Shown piece by piece: positions 17,260-26,642 of a stretch of 64,000 bases of DNA (its first letter is position 1; every line of letters begins with the position of its first letter). The stretch is from assembly GCA_034409055.1 (NCBI GenBank), contig DAOUMU010000384.1:9365-73364 (forward strand). The letters are read 5' to 3'. The notes beneath the pieces were generated by a model. That model had not been told where the DNA came from, searched no databases, and saw nothing but the letters and a program-made list of their open reading frames with translations. This DNA is from DAOUMU01 sp034409055 (GTDB lineage: Bacteria; Chloroflexota; Anaerolineae; 4572-78; J111). A program made the translations under genes and the position numbers.

Positions 17260-20073
17260 GTGAAACCCTCCCCCCTGCTGTTAGTCTGGTTACTGTCTGT
17301 GCCGGCGGTCACTCCACTCATCCAGCCGACACTGACCCGCAGTGCCGATGGGCTACTCCACCTATACCGTATCGTTGCCCTGGACCAAGCCCTTCAGCAG
17401 GGGGCTTTTTTTCCGCGCTGGCTCCCGGACCTGGCTTATGGGTACGGTTTGCCCCTTTTTGTCTTCTATGCCCCGCTGTCATATTACCTCTCAGAGGGCT
17501 GGCATCTGTTGGGGCTGGACCCCGTTACTGCTCTCAACGCCTCCTTTGGTCTGGCTCTGTTTGTCGCCGGTACCGGCATGTACCTCTTTGTCCAAGACCT
17601 GTTCGGGTCAAAAGCTGGTCTGTTGGCCGCTGTGGCTTATGTATACGCTCCCTATCAACTATTTAATGTGCTATGGCGAGGCAGTCTGCCCATAGCCTGG
17701 GCCGGGGCCATCTTGCCCTTTGTTTTCTGGGCCTTTGGCCGGTTGATTAAGCGCGACCAACCAATTTACTTACCCCTGAGTGCCGTTGTCTGTGGGGCAG
17801 CTTTGCTGACCCATAACATCTCAAGCCTGATTATTTTGCCGCTGCTAAGCTTTTACCTGGCCCTGGAGTGTCTTGCCCGGTATAACCGGCGCACCCTCTT
17901 ACGAGTTTGTCTGGCGATGATCCTGGGGCTGGGCTTGGCCGCTTTTTTCCTGGGACCGGCCATGATCGAAAAGGAATTTGCCCAGGTCGAACGGGTCATC
18001 ACCCCACCCGACTTTGACTACCATTTTAATTTTGTCAATCTCAAAGAACTGTTCAGCCTCCCCCCCCCGGCTAATACCGGCCTGCTCAATCCTGACCCTC
18101 CTTTTACCCTGGGCCTGGTACAGGTGGGATTGGCTGTACTCGGCCTGCTGAGTCTCAGCGGCTCCAAATTTGAGGAGTTAGCACGCCTACGTGCGGCACG
18201 CTTCGCAATCGGCATGTGGGCGTGCCTCACTTCTCAAAAACCAGAGCTGAACTCTTGGGGAGCAGGGCAGTCACCTGCCGGATACAAGCAACAAGATGGG
18301 GCAGGAGGGTTTACCCCACCACTCACCATCGTTATTTTTGCGGTCATTTCCCTGGCCGGGATCAGTTTTATGATGCTGCCCATCTCCGCTGGCGTGTGGG
18401 ATAGATTGCCCCTCATCGCCTTTGTGCAGCAACCGCATCGGCTGTTGAGCCTGACCGCCTTTTTACTGGCCATCCTGGCCGGCCTGGCTGTAGCAGCCCT
18501 GCCCGACCGCCTGGGATTTAGGGTAACGCTGGTGGGAATCGGGCTTATTTTTGTCACGGCAGTTCCCCTACTCTACCCCCGCTATTATACACCTCTGCCT
18601 GCCCCCCCTACCTTAAGCGGCATGATGACCTACGAGCATGCCAGTGGCGCGATCGGGACCACCTCCTTTGGCGAGTATCTGCCGGTGTGGGTGCAACACA
18701 TACCCCGTGAGTCTCCCTTAACACCGATGTACCAGACCGGGACCTCCATCGAGCGTCTGGACTCAGCCTACCTACCAGCCGGAGCCAAGGTAGAGACGGC
18801 CGTGTATGGTTTCAACCGAGCCGAACTGGTCATCGATTCGCCAGAACCCTACCAGGCTGTCTTTCACACCTTCTATTTTCCCGGTTGGGAGGCCCAGGTA
18901 GACGGCCAACCAGTAATAATGGCCCCGGTGAGTGAACGGGGCCTGATCGGCGTATCGATGCCACCGGGCCGACACCGGTTACAGCTCTATTTCCGGGAGA
19001 CACCGGTTTGCCTGGCAGCGGACGGGGTATCCGTGTTAACGCTGACTATAGTGATCGTTATGGTGTTGAACGCTAAAACGTTAAAAGTTATAACGTTGAA
19101 CGTTTTCCCGCGTTTCACAACTGCCCAATTCCTCGTTCTGACAGGGCTGGCGGTCATACTGATCGCCGGCAAAGCCCTCTACCTGGATCGCTTTGACAAT
19201 CCCCTCAAGCACGTCTTCACCGGCTGCAACGTAGCCGGGGTGGGTATGTCGAGACAGGTAAACTTTGGCCACCAGGTGAATCTGCTTGGCTACGATCTTG
19301 AGCCCCGGGCTGTTGTCTCTGGCCAAACTTTCCATTTGACCGCCTATTGGCAGGCCCGCCAACCCTTGACCACCGACTACAGCACCCTGGCCCAACTGGT
19401 TGACGGGCAGCACCACCTGTACGCCGGACAGGATAACCTCCACCCCGGCGGCCTACCCACCAGTCGCTGGGAACCGTGGGGTTTTGCCCAAGACCCGCAC
19501 GCCGTCCGGGTACCAGCGGGTACCCCCCCCGGAGATTACTTTTTGATTGCCAGCCTCTACGAGCCAGCCACCTGGAGCCGATTAGCGGTGATTGACGGTG
19601 GCGACCCGGAATGGAGCGACGTGGTGGCCATCCCGGTGATGGTGATGAAACCAACCAGTCCACCCCCGATCACCGGGTTAGGCATCGCCTGGCCGGGCGA
19701 AATGGACTTCGGGCCCGCCCTACGCCTCCTGGGAGCCACGCCGGAGCGAGATGCCATCCGGCGGAATGACTTTTTGCGGGTGGCCCTCTTTTGGGAGGCG
19801 ATCAATGCTCCAGAGACTGACTACCGGATAAGCTTACGACTCCTGACCAACGAGGGTACGGTGATCCTGACAGAAACAGGCCGCCCTTCCTACGGTCGCT
19901 ACCCAACCACCCGCTGGGTCGCCGGCGAACGGGTGCGTGATAACCACGCCCTCTGGATTCCCGCCGATTTCCCGGCAGCGACGTATCACCTGCAGGTGCA
20001 GGTGATCGATCAAAGAGGACAAGCTGTTGGTGAGTGGGTTGAGGTGGGCACCCTGGAGGTCGAGGACTGGTAA
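17260..20073 (+). CDS. Large polytopic membrane protein, PTPS-related / glycosyltransferase-C-like
   Basis: A 937-residue protein beginning with GTG. The first half (1-450) has about ten transmembrane helices with features of the 6-pyruvoyl-tetrahydropterin synthase-related membrane family (D-G-L-L-H-L-Y-R near 30-37, then F-P-R-W-L-P-D-L-A-Y-G-Y-G). The family resembles GT-C glycosyltransferases that use polyprenyl-linked sugars, and an acidic residue after the first helix fits this. The C-terminal half is largely extracytoplasmic with beta-rich domains and another helix pair near 590-640. A repeat-derived segment near residues 303-330 interrupts the membrane half. It follows two glycosidases and may be cotranscribed. 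The function is inferred. Confidence 0.65.
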   Translation: MKPSPLLLVWLLSVPAVTPLIQPTLTRSADGLLHLYRIVALDQALQQGAFFPRWLPDLAYGYGLPLFVFYAPLSYYLSEGWHLLGLDPVTALNASFGLALFVAGTGMYLFVQDLFGSKAGLLAAVAYVYAPYQLFNVLWRGSLPIAWAGAILPFVFWAFGRLIKRDQPIYLPLSAVVCGAALLTHNISSLIILPLLSFYLALECLARYNRRTLLRVCLAMILGLGLAAFFLGPAMIEKEFAQVERVITPPDFDYHFNFVNLKELFSLPPPANTGLLNPDPPFTLGLVQVGLAVLGLLSLSGSKFEELARLRAARFAIGMWACLTSQKPELNSWGAGQSPAGYKQQDGAGGFTPPLTIVIFAVISLAGISFMMLPISAGVWDRLPLIAFVQQPHRLLSLTAFLLAILAGLAVAALPDRLGFRVTLVGIGLIFVTAVPLLYPRYYTPLPAPPTLSGMMTYEHASGAIGTTSFGEYLPVWVQHIPRESPLTPMYQTGTSIERLDSAYLPAGAKVETAVYGFNRAELVIDSPEPYQAVFHTFYFPGWEAQVDGQPVIMAPVSERGLIGVSMPPGRHRLQLYFRETPVCLAADGVSVLTLTIVIVMVLNAKTLKVITLNVFPRFTTAQFLVLTGLAVILIAGKALYLDRFDNPLKHVFTGCNVAGVGMSRQVNFGHQVNLLGYDLEPRAVVSGQTFHLTAYWQARQPLTTDYSTLAQLVDGQHHLYAGQDNLHPGGLPTSRWEPWGFAQDPHAVRVPAGTPPGDYFLIASLYEPATWSRLAVIDGGDPEWSDVVAIPVMVMKPTSPPPITGLGIAWPGEMDFGPALRLLGATPERDAIRRNDFLRVALFWEAINAPETDYRISLRLLTNEGTVILTETGRPSYGRYPTTRWVAGERVRDNHALWIPADFPAATYHLQVQVIDQRGQAVGEWVEVGTLEVEDW
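18169..18238. repeat. Hairpin element inside a reading frame
   Basis: TTTGAGGAGTTAGCACGCC and GGCGTGCCTCACTTCTCAAA form long imperfect inverted arms. The interior GCACGCC-ACGTGC core also makes up the interior of the family-I element at 12350-12459. It is translated within the 17260 gene without breaking the frame. Confidence 0.7.
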
Positions 20074-20211
20074 TACACCCCCCAACCAGCCTTGTGACGG
20101 ACATTTTTTACGATCTATTCTTAAAAAATGATTGTCAGCAGGGGGCAAGTGTGATATACTGAACTTAATAAAAAACTTTAACTGACTCCAAATTTAGGCT
20201 TTCGAGAAACG

Positions 20212-21207
20212 ATGAAACGTGAAGAAGTAATACAAATCATCAAGTTTGCCCGCAGTCAGGGCGAGATCCCCAATCTGGGTGGAGTCGACCTGAGCGGAGT
20301 CAACCTGAGCGAAGTTGACATGCGGGGGGCCAACTTGAGCCAGGCCAATCTGGAAGAGAGCAAGCTATACAAGGCGAACCTGATCCGCACCAACCTGAGT
20401 GGGGCCAACCTAAACGGAGCTAATCTGTCTAAGGCTTATTTGCACGGGGTCAAAATGGATGGGGCTAATCTGAATAGGATCAGGCTGAGCGGGGAGAGAA
20501 TGGAAACGTCCAGCTTGATGGGCGCTAATCTGAGTGGGGCCGACCTGAGTAAAACTTGTCTGCGCCGGACCAAACTCAGTAAAGCCAACCTGCGTGAGGC
20601 CAACCTGTATCAGGCTGATCTGCATACAGCCGATCTGAGCCAGGCCGACTTGACCAGGGCCAACCTGACTGGGGCCAGTCTGGGTGAGGCTAACCTGAGT
20701 GGGGCCAATCTGCATCGGGCCAACCTGAGCGCAGCGGATCTGAGGGGGGCCAACCTGAGTGGATGTGACCTGAGCCAGGCCGATTTGAGCCGGGCCAACC
20801 TGGAAGGGTGTAATCTGAGAAAAGCCAATTTAGAGGCGACCCGGCTGAGTGGGGCCAACCTGAGTCGGGCCAGTCTGGGTGGGGTCAAATTGAACGCGGC
20901 TAAACTGGGTAAGATTAATTTGAGTCGGGCCAATTTGCGGCGGGCCGACCTGAGTCAAGCCGATTTGAGTCAGGCCGATCTGAGTAGGGCCGATTTAAGC
21001 GAGGCCAACCTGCAGCAAGCCAAAATCACCAGCGAAAAACTCAATAGCGTCAAAAGCCTGAAAGGGGCCATTATGCCTGACGGCACCAGACACGTGGCCA
21101 AAAAGGTACCCAAAGCGGCCCAGACTCCTGACAAGCCTGAGCGGCGTAAGCCCACCGCCGACAGTCTGGCCGCCAGCCTGGCCAGGATACGGGGCAAGCC
21201 GAAATGA
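20212..21207 (+). CDS. Pentapeptide repeat protein
   Basis: A 331-residue protein of which residues about 22-275 are a nearly uninterrupted run of pentapeptides of the A-(D/N)-L-(S/x)-x type (for example A-N-L-S-G, A-D-L-S-Q), expected to fold as a right-handed quadrilateral beta helix. The N-terminal 20 residues and a basic C-terminal tail (about 280-331, rich in K/P/R) lie outside the repeat. Some pentapeptide proteins mimic DNA and protect gyrase, but most have unknown roles. A response regulator follows 27 nt downstream of its stop on the same strand. The DNA is correspondingly repetitive (15-bp period). Confidence 0.92.
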   Translation: MKREEVIQIIKFARSQGEIPNLGGVDLSGVNLSEVDMRGANLSQANLEESKLYKANLIRTNLSGANLNGANLSKAYLHGVKMDGANLNRIRLSGERMETSSLMGANLSGADLSKTCLRRTKLSKANLREANLYQADLHTADLSQADLTRANLTGASLGEANLSGANLHRANLSAADLRGANLSGCDLSQADLSRANLEGCNLRKANLEATRLSGANLSRASLGGVKLNAAKLGKINLSRANLRRADLSQADLSQADLSRADLSEANLQQAKITSEKLNSVKSLKGAIMPDGTRHVAKKVPKAAQTPDKPERRKPTADSLAASLARIRGKPK

Positions 21208-21234
21208 TTCTTGATCATAATAAGTGGGAGGACA

Positions 21235-21651
21235 ATGAAGGCAATCGATCCTAAAGATGCTCATATATTGGTAATTGAAGATAATCTACAAAATCTGGTG
21301 CTGATTACCCGGCTGCTGGACTATATTGGTATCCAAAACTACGAATGGAAAGCCTCTGGCTGGCAGGTGAAGGAGTTACTGGAAACGATCCCCCGGCTTG
21401 ACTTGGTGCTGATGGATCTGCAACTGCCTCACGAGGATGGTTTCGACGTTTTTACTAAACTGCATAGTGACTCGCGCTTTGCCGACACCCGGGTGGTCAT
21501 GGTCACGGCCAATGCCGATCCAGACGTGATGGACAAGGCCAAAAAGATGGGCTTTGACGGCTTTGTGGGCAAACCCATCGATCCCAATAAATTTCCCGAC
21601 CAAATTATTGAGCTTTTGCAGGGCAAACAGGTGTGGGATTTGGGCTATTGA
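21235..21651 (+). CDS. Stand-alone response regulator receiver protein
   Basis: A 138-residue protein consisting of one CheY-like receiver domain. The acidic pair E15-D16, phosphoacceptor Asp 61 in V-L-M-D-L-Q-L-P, Thr in V-T-A-N and Lys in G-F-V-G-K-P near 111 are all present. It has no output domain. The start is ATG 21235 with GGGAGG before it; an upstream in-frame extension to 21211 lacks a ribosome binding site. No histidine kinase is in the window. It probably shares a transcript with the pentapeptide protein and ends at a strong terminator. Confidence 0.92.
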   Translation: MKAIDPKDAHILVIEDNLQNLVLITRLLDYIGIQNYEWKASGWQVKELLETIPRLDLVLMDLQLPHEDGFDVFTKLHSDSRFADTRVVMVTANADPDVMDKAKKMGFDGFVGKPIDPNKFPDQIIELLQGKQVWDLGY

Positions 21652-21674
21652 TATAGCGTCCCAGGTCCAACAGA

Positions 21675-21703
21675 CCCCGCCCGTTGGCGGGGTTTTTTGT
21701 TTT
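21675..21703 (+). terminator. Rho-independent terminator after the response regulator
   Basis: CCCCGCC and GGCGGGG stem (loop CGTT-like) followed by TTTTTTGTTTT. Confidence 0.9.
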
Positions 21704-21717
21704 CTCCGGTGACTCTT

Positions 21718-21829
21718 TGAAACACACCCTAACCATTTTTACTGAGAACTGTCTGGGCCAAGATGGTATAATGATTACAAATCCATTGTCAGAGTTATGT
21801 AATTGTGTTAAAATGAACAAAAATGGTTA
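21718..21829. repeat. Family-I end and an adjoining 100-bp inverted repeat
   Basis: TGAAACACACCC (21718-21729) matches the right end of the family-I elements; no left end was found. Immediately next to it TAACCATTTTT (21730-21740) and AAAAATGGTTA (21819-21829) form a perfect 11-bp inverted repeat enclosing 78 bp without a gene. Confidence 0.55.
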
Positions 21830-21913
21830 GCACCTCATATGACCAATCATACAGACTGGTGAAGTAAGACAAGATTAATCTTGTCCGATCAACCCTGTTT
21901 GGGAGTAACCGAA

Positions 21914-22135
21914 ATGAAATGTTTGCATTGTGAAGGAACGTTGGAACAAACCAAAATTAGCTACACGGCTAACCGTAAAGGCTACCACCTGATTATTGAC
22001 GATGTGCCCGCCTGGGTTTGCCAGCAATGTGGTGAACCGCTGTTTGACGAAGCCACGGTTGATGCCATCCAAGATATCTTAACCGAGCTAGACCAGCGCT
22101 TGGAAAAATTGACGGCTTTGGTAATGGCTGCTTGA
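21914..22135 (+). CDS. YgiT-type zinc finger protein (MqsA N-terminal-like)
   Basis: A 73-residue protein from ATG 21914 (GGAG at 21901). Two CxxC knuckles, C-L-H-C near residues 3-6 and C-Q-Q-C near 37-40, with C-G-E-P-L-F next to the second, are typical of YgiT/MqsA zinc-binding N-terminal domains. Many such small proteins are antitoxins paired with a DUF4258 or MqsR-like toxin. No such partner is visible upstream, so this may be an orphan. The hsdS remnant follows after 16 nt with its own AGGAGG. Confidence 0.8.
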   Translation: MKCLHCEGTLEQTKISYTANRKGYHLIIDDVPAWVCQQCGEPLFDEATVDAIQDILTELDQRLEKLTALVMAA

Positions 22136-22151
22136 GTCACAGGAGGCTATC

Positions 22152-22220
22152 TTGAGCAAAACCGGCTGGCCTATCGTCAAATTTGGCGACGTGGTGCGCA
22201 ATGTAAATAAAAACCAGCTT
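22152..22220 (+). pseudogene. hsdS: N-terminal fragment of a type I restriction specificity subunit
   Basis: After a perfect AGGAGG (22141-22146), a TTG start gives S-K-T-G-W-P-I-V-K-F-G-D-V-V-R-N-V, the typical beginning of HsdS specificity subunits. The similarity stops near 22220, where a hairpin and a RAYT transposase follow. No remaining part of hsdS, hsdM or hsdR is in the window. The frame continues as a meaningless overlap of the transposase gene. A beheaded remnant left by insertion or deletion is the simplest reading. Confidence 0.65.
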
Positions 22221-22247
22221 AGAAGATGCAGGACTGGGGAAATACAC

Positions 22248-22275
22248 TTTGCCTTGAATTTTAATTCGAGGCAAA
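22248..22275. repeat. Hairpin upstream of the RAYT gene
   Basis: TTTGCCTTGAATT and AATTCGAGGCAAA form an almost perfect stem. It lies between the hsdS remnant and the transposase and may mark the element's left boundary. Confidence 0.6.
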
Positions 22276-22309
22276 CCGCTATCAAACACCAACCACAAAG
22301 GAGATGCTT

Positions 22310-22816
22310 ATGGCCCTCTGGCGATTATATTACCACCTGGTTTGGGCAACCAAAGAACGTCACCCGCTCATCACACCCGAGATTGAACAAGAGCTTTATG
22401 GTTACATCATCGGCAAAGCCAATGCGCTGGGCTGTATCACCCACGCTATCGGAGGCATTGAGGACCATATCCACCTGGTTTCATCCATTCCCCCCAAACA
22501 CGCTATCAAATATTTTGTTCAGCAGATTAAAGGCAGCAGTTCACATCATCTTAATCACGGGGCTTTCAGTGACAGCCTCAAATTTCAATGGCAACGGGGC
22601 TATGGGGTCTTCTCGTTAGGTGGTAAACAATTGCCTGAAGCCGTGGCCTACGTGGTTAACCAAAAAGAGCACCACCGTCAAGGCACGACCATTCCCGCTT
22701 TGGAGCGATATGACCAGGAAGATGATGGCCCCGCTCCGTGGAATAATGGTGAGGCCATTGCCGGGATAAAGGTTGTAGGAGGGAGCATCGAAATCAATTT
22801 CGACGCTCATAGCTAA
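22310..22816 (+). CDS. REP-associated tyrosine transposase (RAYT, IS200-like Y1)
   Basis: A 168-residue Y1 HUH transposase. The metal-binding pair H53-x-H55 is in E-D-H-I-H-L-V and the catalytic Tyr 98 in Q-R-G-Y-G-V-F-S, the spacing and wording of RAYT proteins. RAYTs cleave single-stranded DNA at REP hairpins. Two copies of a REP-like unit lie right after the stop codon. The start is ATG 22310, 6 nt after AAAGGAG; an ATG at 22304 is too close to it. The element follows a truncated hsdS gene. Confidence 0.88.
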   Translation: MALWRLYYHLVWATKERHPLITPEIEQELYGYIIGKANALGCITHAIGGIEDHIHLVSSIPPKHAIKYFVQQIKGSSSHHLNHGAFSDSLKFQWQRGYGVFSLGGKQLPEAVAYVVNQKEHHRQGTTIPALERYDQEDDGPAPWNNGEAIAGIKVVGGSIEINFDAHS

Positions 22817-22817
22817 A

Positions 22818-22973
22818 GTCGGCTAAAAGCCGACTCACCCATCTCAAATCGGAGTCACTTGAGTCGGCTTGAGCCGACTTAAGCTATCAGCCTGGGATTT
22901 GAGTCCCAGGCCCACCTTGAGTCGGCTTGAGCCGACTTAAGCTATCAGCCTGGGATTTGAATCCCAGGCCCAT
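22818..22973. repeat. REP/BIME-like hairpin cluster beside the RAYT gene
   Basis: A hairpin GTCGGCT-AAA-AGCCGAC (22818-22834) is followed by two nearly identical 58-bp units (22858-22915 and 22916-22973). Each unit contains the hairpins AGTCGGCTTGAGCCGACT and GCCTGGGATTTGAATCCCAGGC-type (the second arm differs slightly between units). Confidence 0.85.
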
Positions 22974-22996
22974 AAGGAACTTGTCCTACAAAAAAC

Positions 22997-23023
22997 AAAG
23001 ACCCGACGTTTAGCCGGGTCTTT
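22997..23023 (-). terminator. Terminator downstream of clpC
   Basis: AAAGACCCG and CGGGTCTTT form a 9-bp stem with a 9-nt loop. On the minus strand it is followed by TTGTTTTTTG, and it lies 20 bp past the clpC stop codon. Confidence 0.85.
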
Positions 23024-23042
23024 CATCTCACAGTCGAAATAG

Positions 23043-25532
23043 TTACTCCTCAACCACCTTCGCCTCTTGCGGCACTTCGACCACTAACTCGTCCTTCTTG
23101 ACAAACACCAGCCCCTCGTCTTCATTATAGTCAACGATGACGGTATCGCCTTCTGTAAATTCACCCCGGAGCAGCTTGACAGAGAGGGGCGACTCGACTT
23201 GCTTTTGCAAGGTGCGGCGCAGCGGTCGAGCGCCAAAAGCCGGGTCGTAGCCCTGGTCGGCCAGCCAGGTACGGGCCAGGGCGGTCAGTTCAATCGTCAT
23301 CCCATGCTCGCCCAGGCGACCGGCAATTTCCTTCATTTGCAAGTCAACAATTTGGGTCACTTGCTCTTTGGTCAAGGTGTGGAAGACAATGATCTCGTCG
23401 ATGCGATTCAGGAATTCGGGCCGGAAATGCTTACGCAGGGCATCTTGAATGTCCCCCTTCAGGCGAGCATCGTCAAACGTGCCCTGGTCACCCTGCTGGC
23501 GGAAACCCAGGGTACCTCCCTTGGCCCCAAAAGCGGTACCCACGTTACTGGTCATAATGACCACCGTGTTGGTAAAATCGACGTTGTGGCCGTGGCCATC
23601 GGTCAGACGGCCTTCTTCTAAAATTTGCAGCAGAGCATTCCAGACATCTGGATGGGCCTTTTCAATTTCGTCAAACAAGACCACCTGATAGGGCCGGCGG
23701 CGCACCGCCTCGGTCAGTTGGCCGCCTTCGTCGTAGCCCACGTAGCCCGGTGGCGCCCCAAAGAGACGACTGACGGTGTGGCTTTCTCGATACTCACTCA
23801 TATCGATTCGCAGCAGGGCGTCTTCATCGTCAAACAGGAACCAGGCCAGGGCTTTGGCCAGCTCGGTTTTACCCACACCAGAACTGCCCAGGAAGAGAAA
23901 GCTACCGCTCGGTCGTTTTGGATCCTTCAAGCCGGACCGGGCCCGGCGGATGGCATCGCTGACGGCATTGATGGCCTCGTCCTGGCCGATAATACGCTCG
24001 TGCAGGGCCTCCTCCATACGCAGCAATTTTTCTGCTTCCGTCTGGAGCATGTCGTGCAGGGGGATGCCGGTCCAACTAGAAACTATTTCGCCAATGTCGC
24101 TAACGTCCACTACCTCTTTCAGGTTTTTCTCTTTGCGCCAGATATCACGCTCGCGTTCAAATTCATCCTGCAAGCGTAGTCGTTCGGCTTTGATCTTAGC
24201 GGCATGTTCCCAATCCTGCTTTTGTCCGGCCTCGGTCTCCTCATTCTGCAATTTGTTTAACTGTTTCTTTTTCTGTTTCAACGCTTCGGGCATCGAGTAA
24301 ATGGCGATTCGTAACTTGCTGGCTGCTTCGTCGATCAGGTCAATCGCTTTGTCCGGCAGGTGACGGTCTGTGACGTAACGGTGGGACAGGCGAGCCGCGG
24401 CCTTGAGGGCCTCATCCGTGTAGGTGATATTGTGGTGAGCTTCGTAGCGATGCTTGAGGCCTCGCAGCATTTCGATGGTCTCCTCCACCGTCGGCTCTTC
24501 AACAAAGACAGGGGCAAAACGACGCTCCAGAGCCGGGTCCTTTTCAACGTATTTCCGGAACTCATCCAGGGTCGTCGCCCCAACGCAGCGTAACTCACCG
24601 CGCGCCAGAGGAGGCTTCATCATATTACTGGCATCGACCGCGCCCTGGGCCGCACCCGCCCCGACGACGGTGTGCAACTCGTCAATAAACAGGATGATTT
24701 CACCCTGGGCGCGTTGAATCTCTTCCAGAGCGTTTTTAAGTCGCTCTTCAAACTCACCTCTAAAGCGAGAACCGGCGATCATCGCCCCCAAGTCCAGGCT
24801 AACCACCCGTTTGCCCATCAAAATTTCAGGTACATCGTCATCAACAATCTTTTGGGCCAGACCCTCCACAATCGCCGTTTTGCCCACGCCCGCTTCGCCA
24901 ATCAGGACCGGGTTATTTTTTGTGCGGCGGGAGAGGACCTGAATGAGGCGCAAAATTTCGTTATCGCGCCCGATCACAGGATCCAGCTTGTCTTCAGTAG
25001 CCATGGCCGTCAGGTCACGGCTGTACTTTTCTAAGGTGCGATAACGGGTTTCGGCCTGAGGACTGGTCACTTTTTGGCCGCCGCGTATTTCTTCAATGGC
25101 GTCAAAGGCCCGGCTTTTGGTTACGCCAATCTCCTGTAAAATACGGGCGCTGGGCGTACCCCGCTCGCCACAGATGGCCAGGAAGATATGCTCGGTGGAG
25201 ATATACTCATCCTGCATATTTTTGGCCTCTTCGTGGGCGTTATCCAGGACTCGTTTCAAACGGGGCGTGATGTAGACCTGGCCCACGGCCATATTAACCG
25301 CACCGCCCACCTTGGGTGTGGCCGACAAAATTTGATCAAGTTTGGCCATGATCATTTCCGGCTCAACACCTATTTTTTCCAATATCTCGGGAATAAGCCC
25401 ACTTGGTTGCTCTAACAGGGCCAGAAAAATGTGCTCGGTATCGGCCTGGGAGTGCTGATACCGCTGCAAAATCTCGTAGGCCCGCATAGCAGCATCCTGG
25501 GCTCGTTCAGTGAATCGATCAAAACGCATCAT
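23043..25532 (-). CDS. clpC: ATP-dependent Clp protease ATP-binding subunit ClpC
   Basis: An 829-residue Hsp100 protein. It has a double Clp-N repeat domain (1-145), AAA-1 with Walker A G-E-A-G-V-G-K-T near 215, a short UVR-containing middle region (near 430-465) and AAA-2 with Walker A G-S-S-G-V-G-K-T near 555. A ClpP-docking L-G-F tripeptide (G-G-T-L-G-F-R near 676-682) and a C-terminal D2-small domain complete it. The LGF loop and short middle region favour ClpC over the ClpB disaggregase. It unfolds substrates for ClpP. SD GAGG is upstream. A family-I TIR element begins only 22 bp upstream of the start codon, so the native promoter lies beyond it. Confidence 0.93.
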   Translation of the reverse strand: MMRFDRFTERAQDAAMRAYEILQRYQHSQADTEHIFLALLEQPSGLIPEILEKIGVEPEMIMAKLDQILSATPKVGGAVNMAVGQVYITPRLKRVLDNAHEEAKNMQDEYISTEHIFLAICGERGTPSARILQEIGVTKSRAFDAIEEIRGGQKVTSPQAETRYRTLEKYSRDLTAMATEDKLDPVIGRDNEILRLIQVLSRRTKNNPVLIGEAGVGKTAIVEGLAQKIVDDDVPEILMGKRVVSLDLGAMIAGSRFRGEFEERLKNALEEIQRAQGEIILFIDELHTVVGAGAAQGAVDASNMMKPPLARGELRCVGATTLDEFRKYVEKDPALERRFAPVFVEEPTVEETIEMLRGLKHRYEAHHNITYTDEALKAAARLSHRYVTDRHLPDKAIDLIDEAASKLRIAIYSMPEALKQKKKQLNKLQNEETEAGQKQDWEHAAKIKAERLRLQDEFERERDIWRKEKNLKEVVDVSDIGEIVSSWTGIPLHDMLQTEAEKLLRMEEALHERIIGQDEAINAVSDAIRRARSGLKDPKRPSGSFLFLGSSGVGKTELAKALAWFLFDDEDALLRIDMSEYRESHTVSRLFGAPPGYVGYDEGGQLTEAVRRRPYQVVLFDEIEKAHPDVWNALLQILEEGRLTDGHGHNVDFTNTVVIMTSNVGTAFGAKGGTLGFRQQGDQGTFDDARLKGDIQDALRKHFRPEFLNRIDEIIVFHTLTKEQVTQIVDLQMKEIAGRLGEHGMTIELTALARTWLADQGYDPAFGARPLRRTLQKQVESPLSVKLLRGEFTEGDTVIVDYNEDEGLVFVKKDELVVEVPQEAKVVEE

Positions 25533-25834
25533 AATGGTTTACCTCAATTGTTATGGGGGCATTTCGGTCGTAGGGCAAGTTGTTAACTTGCCCCTGGGAC
25601 AAGCTGCCAGCTTGTCCTACAACTCATTTGAAACACACCCAATTGTTATTACAACCTCAAGTGGGAAACTTCTGAAAACTTAGAGCTAATTTTGGTCTTC
25701 GCCCCTGATTTTCCAAATTCTGCAGATGTTAATTCATCCCTGATAACTGTTAGCTACAATCTTTAAGATTATTATACCAACGTTTTTGCTAGATTCCTAT
25801 TAGATTCTGATTAGATTTAGATGAGAGATTCCGA
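25533..25834. other. Upstream region of clpC
   Basis: It holds the family-I element (25555-25640) and then AT-rich sequence. A TATAAT-like box on the minus strand (25771-25776) could serve clpC, but the -35 region is poor. No CIRCE or CtsR-type operator was recognised. Confidence 0.35.
25555..25640. mobile_element. Family-I TIR element (86 bp) upstream of clpC
   Basis: The flanks AATTGTTAT (25546-25554 and 25641-25649) are a perfect 9-bp direct duplication. The right end is TTTGAAACACACCC; the left end GGGGGCATTTCGG is a diverged version. The interior is the GTAGGGCAAGTTGTTAACTTG hairpin module, unlike the interiors of the other copies. Confidence 0.8.
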
Positions 25835-26584
25835 TCACTTCTGAGATAATCTACTCCAAAAAACAAGCCAACTAAAACGGGGTACGGCATTCCAAACACG
25901 TCGCCAGCGCCAGGGCTGCATGAGCAGGCGGTGCAGCCACTCCAAGTCCAGGCGCTGCACCCACAGCGGGGCACGTTTGGCCGTACCGGCAATAAAGTCA
26001 AAAGAGCCCCCGACGCCTATACAAACCGGAATTTGCAGTCGGTCAAGGTTGCGAGCGATCCACTTATCCTGTTTAGGGGCGCCATAGGCCACCAGGAGAA
26101 TATCGGGCCGGGTCGGCAGGATACGCTGGACAATGGCCTCATTCTCCTCGATGGCCGGTGAGCCGGCGTAACAACCGGCCACCTTCAAATTCGGGTAGCG
26201 CACTTTGAGATTTTCAACGGCCTTTTCGGCCACCCCTTCTCTCGCCCCCAAAAAATAAATTCGATAACCTTTTTGGTGAGACACCTCCGCCAATTGCGCC
26301 ACCAGGGTGGAGCCGGGCACGCGCTCCGGCAAGGGGGTGGTCTTTAAAAAACGGGCCGCCTTGAGCAAGCCGGTGCCATCGGGCAAGGCCAGGGCGGCAT
26401 GGTTGATAATTTGTCGAAATTCCTGATCGTGTTGGGCGGTCATGACAAATTCCGGGTTGATGGTGACCAGTTGGTGCGGTTGGCCACTGGCGATGAAGGC
26501 CTCAATCAAGGCCAGAGTCTGCGCAGTGGTCAGGGCATGCACTTTGACTTTGAGAATGGTCGCGGTGGGTGGGATTGATGGCAT
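25835..26584 (-). CDS. WecG/TagA/CpsF family glycosyltransferase
   Basis: A 249-residue GT26 enzyme. Family motifs are N-P-E-F-V near 43-47, L-P-D-G-T-G near 67-72, Y-F-L-G-A near 109-113 and V-A-Y-G-A-P-K-Q-D near 165-173, followed by G-V-G-G-S-F-D-F-I-A-G near 190-200. Such enzymes transfer N-acetylmannosamine(uronic acid) or related sugars to polyprenyl-linked intermediates of surface polymers at the inner membrane face. It precedes (in minus-strand order follows) a GT4 glycosyltransferase, so both probably serve one glycan pathway. A TTGGTTAG-type simple repeat lies just upstream of the start. Confidence 0.92.
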   Translation of the reverse strand: MPSIPPTATILKVKVHALTTAQTLALIEAFIASGQPHQLVTINPEFVMTAQHDQEFRQIINHAALALPDGTGLLKAARFLKTTPLPERVPGSTLVAQLAEVSHQKGYRIYFLGAREGVAEKAVENLKVRYPNLKVAGCYAGSPAIEENEAIVQRILPTRPDILLVAYGAPKQDKWIARNLDRLQIPVCIGVGGSFDFIAGTAKRAPLWVQRLDLEWLHRLLMQPWRWRRVWNAVPRFSWLVFWSRLSQK

Positions 26585-26585
26585 T

Positions 26586-26620
26586 GTTGGTTAGTTAGTT
26601 GGTTGGTTAGTTGGTTGTTA
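26586..26620. repeat. TTGG/TTAG simple repeat
   Basis: Irregular tandem GGTTAGTTAGTTGGTTGG tract between the two glycosyltransferase genes. A shorter similar tract is at 29343-29366. Confidence 0.7.
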
Positions 26621-26642
26621 GTTTTTTTCTGATCACTGATAA

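Noticed and set aside
22152..22619. 155-codon frame across the transposase gene
   Set aside because: Only its first 23 codons resemble HsdS; the rest is an out-of-frame reading of the RAYT gene.
22858..22973. CRISPR-like direct repeats
   Set aside because: The two 58-bp units are contiguous, contain no variable spacers and are palindromic, so they are REP units beside a RAYT gene.
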